NCBI GenBank assembly: GCA_033791145.1 | Contig: JASJHH010000187.1 | Coordinates: forward strand, 1-17,686 | Origin: JAALKW01 sp033791145 | GTDB taxonomy: Bacteria > Pseudomonadota > Gammaproteobacteria > Legionellales > Legionellaceae | Direction: 5' to 3' | DNA length: 17,686 nucleotides | Shown here: piece by piece, positions 13,792 through 17,686 of the stretch | Position numbering within the stretch: position 1 is the stretch's first letter | How the letters are laid out: the number at the start of each line of letters is the position of its first letter | Notes under the pieces: generated by a model | The model's database searches: none | What the model saw: the letters and a program-made list of their open reading frames with translations, nothing else | Told to the model about the DNA's origin: nothing | Position numbers and translations under genes: made by a program

Positions 13792-14397
13792 ATGTTAAAT
13801 GTCATTTGGTTATCGATGATGGTTTTGTCTGTTGTGGTAGGTGCCATACAAGATCGATTGGGGTTTGTGGTGCAAGCGATTACTGATTCGGCGAAATTTG
13901 GTTTTGAAATGGCGCTCGGGCTTGCCGGTATTATGGCGCTTTGGCTTGGGATAATGGGGATTGCATCAGCGTCTGGCTTAATTAACAAAATAGCATGGCT
14001 TTTGCGTCCTGTGATGCGTTGGTTGTTTCCTGAAGTGCCGCATGATCATCCCGCAATGGGGGCCATGATTTTAAATTTATCAGCTAATATGCTGGGACTT
14101 GCGAATGCTGCAACACCTTTTGGTTTGCAAGCCATGAAAGAATTACAGCGTTTGAATACGCATGTGCATACAGCCAGCAATGCGATGTGTACTTTTTTGA
14201 CTATAAACACATCTAGTGTGCAACTCATTCCTGCAACAGCCATGGCTTTGCTTGCAGCGAATGGCAGTGTGCAGCCGAGTAGTATTATTTTAACGTCGTT
14301 GATTGCAACGAGTGCATCAACGATTGTTGGGGTTTTTGCAGTGAAGCAATTAGCAAAATTACCGTGTTATCGTATGAAACCTGAGGAGAGCGAATAA
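13792..14397 (+). CDS. spmA: SpmA-like membrane protein (nucleoside-recognition/Gate domain)
   Basis: SpmA and SpmB are paired inner-membrane proteins with the nucleoside-recognition (Gate) domain, named from Bacillus spore maturation but common in non-sporulating bacteria, where their substrate is unsettled. The 201-residue product shows GFEMALGLAGIMALWLGIMGIASASGL, an amphipathic turn, then PEVPHDHPAMGAMILNLSANMLGLANAATPFGLQAM. This is the conserved SpmA core (NxxANMLGLxNAATPxGL). Three or four further hydrophobic stretches follow. The ATG at 13792 has AAGGA about nine bases upstream. The stop is followed one base later by the start of spmB, a tight translationally coupled pair. Here the name denotes family membership, not a role in sporulation. 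Confidence 0.88.
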   Translation: MLNVIWLSMMVLSVVVGAIQDRLGFVVQAITDSAKFGFEMALGLAGIMALWLGIMGIASASGLINKIAWLLRPVMRWLFPEVPHDHPAMGAMILNLSANMLGLANAATPFGLQAMKELQRLNTHVHTASNAMCTFLTINTSSVQLIPATAMALLAANGSVQPSSIILTSLIATSASTIVGVFAVKQLAKLPCYRMKPEESE

Positions 14398-14398
14398 C

Positions 14399-14932
14399 AT
14401 GGGGCCAATTGTAACGCAAATATTAAACTGGATTATGCTCTCGTTTGTCGTGGGTATTCCGCTTTATGCAAGCATTAAAAAAGTAGATGTATTTGATGCG
14501 TTTATCACCGGTGCAAAGCAAGGGTTTGAACTGAGTGTGAACTTGATTCCATATTTGGTGGCCATGATGGTTGCGATTGGCATGCTCAGAGCCTCTGGTT
14601 TTTTTGATTTATTGTATGGGATATTAGCACCTTATTTAGGCAAGATAGGTTTTCCTGCTGAGGTTTTACCACTTGCTTTGGTGAGGCCTTTTTCAGGCAG
14701 TGCTTCGATGGGTGTCACGGCCGAAATTATTCATGCAAATGGTGGCGATGCACTGATTTCTAAAATTGCAGCGACCATGATGGGTAGTACTGAGACTACT
14801 TTTTATGTGATTGCTGTTTATTTTGGCGCAGTAAGTATTAGGCGTACACGGCATGCAATACCTGCCGGGCTTTTGGCTGATTTAGCCGGGATTAGTGCAT
14901 CAGTTTATGTGTGTCGTTATTTTTTTATGTAA
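14399..14932 (+). CDS. spmB: SpmB-like membrane protein, partner of SpmA
   Basis: This 177-residue membrane protein is the second half of the SpmA/SpmB pair. It shows the family pattern VFDAFITGAKQGFELSVNLIPYLVAMMVAIGMLRASG, then PAEVLPLALVRPFSGSASMGV, then KIAATMMGSTETTFYVIAVYFGAVSIRRTRHA. RPxSGSAS and the GSTETTFYV motif are diagnostic for SpmB. GGAGAG inside the 3' end of spmA supplies the ribosome-binding site. The two proteins are expected to form one membrane complex. The 3' end overlaps the convergent M23 peptidase gene by 8 bases, so no terminator fits between them. Confidence 0.9.
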   Translation: MGPIVTQILNWIMLSFVVGIPLYASIKKVDVFDAFITGAKQGFELSVNLIPYLVAMMVAIGMLRASGFFDLLYGILAPYLGKIGFPAEVLPLALVRPFSGSASMGVTAEIIHANGGDALISKIAATMMGSTETTFYVIAVYFGAVSIRRTRHAIPAGLLADLAGISASVYVCRYFFM

Positions 14933-16211
14933 TGCGGTTGCTGGGTTTTTCAAGGCGGTTAAGCTCGGCGAGCTCTGTGCTGGCATGTAATTTAAAGACT
15001 GCAAGCTCAGACGCTGGAATAGGTGATGCATCGGGTAGGGTTGCCGTAGCAGGATTTCTAGCAACATGATTCACCCGAAATTCATAATGGCAGTGGGGCC
15101 CGTCTGCAAGGCCTGTTTGGCCGACATAACCAATAACATCACCCCGTTGTACTGTGTCACCGCGTTTTAAGCCTTTCTTAAACTTTAACAAATGCGCATA
15201 AAGCGATTCATAGGGGCCTGCGTGTTGTAATTTAATTTTATTGCCGTAGCCGCTTTCATAACCAATGCTTGTAACACGGCCATCACTGGTCGCATGAATA
15301 GGCGTGCCAATGGGCGCTGCTAAATCAATACCACGATGCGGCCGTCGTTTTTTTAAGATGGGGTGCATGCGTGACAAATTAAAGTTTGAACTGATGTGGC
15401 TAAATTGTACGGGGTAGCGTGAAAAAGCTTTTCGTACGCTTTTGCCCTCAGGTGTAAAATAATCGGTTTTACCTGTTTTTGTTTGATGTCTAATGGCTTG
15501 ATATTGTTTGCCGCGGTTGGTGTAAGAAACAGAAAGAATATCACCGGTACGAATGCGCTTATTATCTATGTAATGAACTTCATAGCGAATACTAAATGCG
15601 TCACCTTCTCTTAAGTCACGAGAAAAATTAATTTGCCAAGATAAAATATCAGCCATTTGTTGCATGAGCGCATAAGAAATATGGCTGTCTTTTGCAGTTG
15701 TATACAGTGAATGATGAATAGTGCCTGTAACGGTTTCGGGTTTTATATAGGTTTCATGGGTTTTGATTTGTGTTTCAAAACTATTTTCGAGGCGTTTAAT
15801 GACCAAAGATTCTGTTTTTGATAGTGGAAGAATGAGTTGTTCTAATTCTGTATCATGAATTAAAAACTGAACCAATTGGTTCGGTTTGATTTGCGAGAGT
15901 GTTTTAGCGTGTGGATTATTATCCAAAATCATATGCAGGGTTTTTGCGCTAAGCCCCATGTCGGTGAAGAGTGTTGCTAGCGAGTCTCCGGATTTTGTTG
16001 TGATGGTTTGCCATGAAGCATCATCTGGGTTTTCATGAGATGTTTGTTGCGGCAAAATAAGGGGTTGCTCAAGTGTTGCTGGAGACAAAAAAGATGCATG
16101 CCGTGTGTTGGTCACCCATAGCATACAAATAAGGCTGAATAGGATCGTAAGCAAAGAGATTGTTTTTTTTATTTTTTTTTGATGTGATTTTAATTCAAAG
16201 GGATATTTCAT
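14925..16211 (-). CDS. M23 (LytM-type) murein DD-endopeptidase, MepM-like
   Basis: This is a zinc metallopeptidase that cuts peptide cross-links in peptidoglycan to allow wall growth. From the ATG at 16211 it has 428 residues, with a basic N-terminus and a membrane anchor ISLLTILFSLICMLWV. A LysM/OapA-like region follows (SGDSLATLFTDMGLSAKTLHMIL, about 75-130), then an OB-like middle. The LytM domain has HRGIDLA (His292, Asp296) and GPHCHYEF (His373, His375), the full HxxxD plus HxH zinc set, so the enzyme should be active, not an EnvC-like activator. The frame extends upstream to a TTG at 16277, but that TTG is the -35 of a good promoter, so the ATG is preferred although it lacks a clear ribosome-binding site. 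As I recall it from Pseudomonas, an M23 gene also sits divergent from tyrS there. Confidence 0.9.
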   Translation of the reverse strand: MKYPFELKSHQKKIKKTISLLTILFSLICMLWVTNTRHASFLSPATLEQPLILPQQTSHENPDDASWQTITTKSGDSLATLFTDMGLSAKTLHMILDNNPHAKTLSQIKPNQLVQFLIHDTELEQLILPLSKTESLVIKRLENSFETQIKTHETYIKPETVTGTIHHSLYTTAKDSHISYALMQQMADILSWQINFSRDLREGDAFSIRYEVHYIDNKRIRTGDILSVSYTNRGKQYQAIRHQTKTGKTDYFTPEGKSVRKAFSRYPVQFSHISSNFNLSRMHPILKKRRPHRGIDLAAPIGTPIHATSDGRVTSIGYESGYGNKIKLQHAGPYESLYAHLLKFKKGLKRGDTVQRGDVIGYVGQTGLADGPHCHYEFRVNHVARNPATATLPDASPIPASELAVFKLHASTELAELNRLEKPSNRIT

Positions 16212-16248
16212 TACAAACAAAGGATAGCCTGGGACGAATATCCGGGCT

Positions 16249-16277
16249 AAGATACCGACTGTAAACAGAAAGGTCAA
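16249..16277 (-). promoter_or_regulatory. Putative sigma-70 promoter of the M23 peptidase gene
   Basis: On the minus strand TTGACC (16277-16272) and TATCTT (16254-16249) are 17 bases apart. Transcription would begin near 16242, between this element and the ATG at 16211, which rules out the upstream TTG as a start codon. Confidence 0.55.
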
Positions 16278-16317
16278 TATTTAGTGTTGTGCTTAGTATT
16301 ATTTAGAGGGTGATTAG

Positions 16318-17532
16318 GTGATGACTAAAGAAGATGTTATTCCAGAAGCGTTACTACGGGGCGCTGAAGAAGTGCTACCGATAGAGGCTTTGGCCGTTAA
16401 GTTAAAAAAAGGCAGACCGTTAAGAGTAAAAGCAGGATTTGATCCAACCGCGCCTGATTTGCATTTGGGCCATACCGTACTTTTAAATCAATTACGCCAA
16501 TTTCAATTGCTTGGGCATGAGGTGATTTTTCTAATCGGTGATTTTACAGCAACAATTGGTGATCCAACCGGTAAATCTGTAACGCGCGTGCCATTAACAC
16601 CAGAGCAAGTCATAGAAAATGCTAAAACATATCAAGAGCAAGTGTTTAAAATATTAGATGAAGATAAAACGAAAATTATGTTTAATTCATCGTGGCTTGG
16701 TGCATTAAGTGCTGCTGATTTAATCCAACTTGCAGGTAAAGTAACCGTTGCTCAAATGCTTGAGCGGGATGATTTTAGTAAGCGTTATGCGGCAAATCAA
16801 CCGATTGCATTACATGAATTTTTATATCCATTAATACAAGGCTATGATTCAGTGGCTTTAAAAGCAGATATAGAATGTGGTGGGACGGATCAGAAATTTA
16901 ATTTGCTTATGGGGCGAGAGCTTCAAAAGCAAATGGGAGAAGAACCACAAGTCGTTATTTTAATGCCTTTAATAGAAGGCTTAGATGGCGTTAAAAAAAT
17001 GTCTAAGTCATTAGATAATTATATTGGCATTGATGAGCCACCTGAGATTATGTTTGGAAAACTCATGTCAGTTTCGGATGATTTAATGTGGCGTTATATA
17101 GACTGCTTGAGTTTTAAATCAAATACAGAGATTACTGCTTGGAAAGAGCGTGTTGCGACAGGTGGAAATCCGCGAGATGTAAAGTTTGAATTTGCTGAAG
17201 AGATTGTCGCGCGCTTTCATTCAGATAAAGCGGCACAAAATGCACGTGAAGCATTTATTAGTCGATTTCAAAAAAAAATAATTCCAGAAAATATAGCGCT
17301 GCAAGCATTAACGCTTGAAGCTGTCCTACCGATACCACAAATTCTAAAACAACTAGGGCTGACTAAGAGCACATCTGAGGCCATGCGCTTAATTAAAAGT
17401 GAAGCTGTGCGTATCAATGGTGAAAAAATAAGTGATACTGGTTTGATGTTGGACGAAGAGGTTGAGTATTTAATACAAGTGGGTAAACGGCGCATCAGTA
17501 AATTAAAAATAAGCATAAATAAACATAATTAA
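16318..17532 (+). CDS. tyrS: Tyrosyl-tRNA synthetase
   Basis: This cytoplasmic class I synthetase attaches tyrosine to tRNA-Tyr. Its 404 residues carry AGFDPTAPDLHLGHTVLL (HIGH-type motif HLGH, about 49-52), GDFTATIGDPTGK, and IECGGTDQKFNLLMGR. Next come KMSKS (about 227-231) and a C-terminal S4 RNA-binding domain (about 335-398, ending VGKRRISKL). The DPTAPDLHLGH form marks the TyrS lineage of Pseudomonas and Haemophilus rather than the E. coli type. The start is either GTG 16318 (GAGGG seven bases upstream) or the adjacent ATG 16321; the difference is one residue. It is divergent from the M23 gene and immediately upstream of an rRNA operon promoter. Confidence 0.96.
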   Translation: MMTKEDVIPEALLRGAEEVLPIEALAVKLKKGRPLRVKAGFDPTAPDLHLGHTVLLNQLRQFQLLGHEVIFLIGDFTATIGDPTGKSVTRVPLTPEQVIENAKTYQEQVFKILDEDKTKIMFNSSWLGALSAADLIQLAGKVTVAQMLERDDFSKRYAANQPIALHEFLYPLIQGYDSVALKADIECGGTDQKFNLLMGRELQKQMGEEPQVVILMPLIEGLDGVKKMSKSLDNYIGIDEPPEIMFGKLMSVSDDLMWRYIDCLSFKSNTEITAWKERVATGGNPRDVKFEFAEEIVARFHSDKAAQNAREAFISRFQKKIIPENIALQALTLEAVLPIPQILKQLGLTKSTSEAMRLIKSEAVRINGEKISDTGLMLDEEVEYLIQVGKRRISKLKISINKHN

Positions 17533-17535
17533 GCA

Positions 17536-17563
17536 TTGACAGGGCCACAGAAATCCGTAGAAT
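17536..17563 (+). promoter_or_regulatory. rRNA operon promoter
   Basis: TTGACA (17536-17541) and TAGAAT (17558-17563) are separated by 16 bases, the spacing typical of stable-RNA promoters. An A/T-rich stretch (about 17505-17535, partly inside the end of tyrS) could act as an UP element. The GC-rich GCACGACACGC after the -10 is the kind of discriminator linked to stringent (ppGpp) control. The antitermination leader that follows makes an rRNA operon the clear reading. Confidence 0.85.
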
Positions 17564-17584
17564 GCACGACACGCTTGAGGCGAA

Positions 17585-17620
17585 GTTCATTGGCAATTGA
17601 AGAAACAAACTGAGTGGGCG
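17585..17620 (+). other. rRNA operon leader with boxA-like antitermination sequence
   Basis: GTTCATTGGCAA (17585-17596) aligns with the boxA consensus GCTCTTTAACAA with mismatches. CAAACTGAGTGGGCG (17606-17620) matches the conserved leader segment that follows boxA in gammaproteobacterial rRNA operons (E. coli CAATCTGTGTGGGC). NusA/NusB-type antitermination is expected here. The remaining 66 bases to the window end are A/T-rich leader. The 16S gene itself should begin shortly beyond 17686 and is not in the window. Confidence 0.8.
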
Positions 17621-17686
17621 TCCTTGAAATAAATTTGGGAGTCTAACACCGTACAGTAGTATATATAGTGCTTGTTATGTTTTTTA

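Noticed and set aside
16212..16277. TTG at 16277 as start of the M23 peptidase
   Set aside because: This TTG is the first part of a well-spaced -35/-10 promoter pointing to the ATG at 16211.
1..17686. CRISPR array, tRNA genes, integrase or attachment sites
   Set aside because: No regularly spaced direct repeats, no tRNA-like cloverleaf and no recombinase or transposase frame were seen on either strand.

Overview
The window looks like chromosomal DNA of an A+T-rich gammaproteobacterium, most likely one of the Legionellales (Legionella/Coxiella relatives). Three things point that way. One is the block M23 peptidase <- / -> tyrS -> rRNA promoter and leader at the right end, an arrangement I also recall from Pseudomonas. 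Another is the mix of a TyrP-type aromatic amino acid permease, Kup, SpmA/SpmB and DUF1460. The third is an OmpA-type lipoprotein that recalls IcmN/DotK of the Dot/Icm system. This assignment is inference from gene content; no 16S sequence lies inside the window.

Layout. 1-541 (-) is the N-terminal part of a Dam-type adenine methylase cut by the window edge. 694-4106 (+) is a two-gene cassette: a GNAT-fold protein whose end overlaps a free-standing A-T-TE nonribosomal peptide synthetase-like enzyme. 4101-4907 (-) is an unrecognised protein with a basic cluster and two C-terminal membrane segments. 4979-5476 (-) is cyclophilin PpiB. 5595-7403 (+) is an unusual fusion of a ferritin-like diiron domain to an E2-like (CAT-fold) acyltransferase domain. 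Its 3' end overlaps, tail to tail, a TyrP-type permease (7354-8529, -). An OmpA-type lipoprotein (8550-9173, -) is divergent from kup (9290-11170, +).

The 333-base gap 11171-11503 has no gene but is rich in inverted repeats, including a complex structured element at 11377-11492. Then follow a cold shock protein (-), a small helical unknown (+), a secreted cysteine-rich small protein (-) and a DUF1460 periplasmic protein (-). Next come the spmA-spmB pair (+), an M23 murein endopeptidase (-) and tyrS (+). The window ends inside an rRNA operon leader.

Most of the right half is housekeeping: potassium uptake, cell-wall hydrolysis, tyrosyl-tRNA charging and rRNA. The novelty is on the left. The GNAT/A-T-TE cassette has no condensation domain, and its adenylation pocket lacks the aspartate that normally holds an amino acid's alpha-amino group. 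The diiron/E2 fusion is a domain pairing I do not recognise. Two unrelated minus-strand genes (4907 and 12650) also share a design: an inverted repeat in the 5' leader that would pair away the ribosome-binding site. No CRISPR array, tRNA, integrase or complete insertion sequence is visible.
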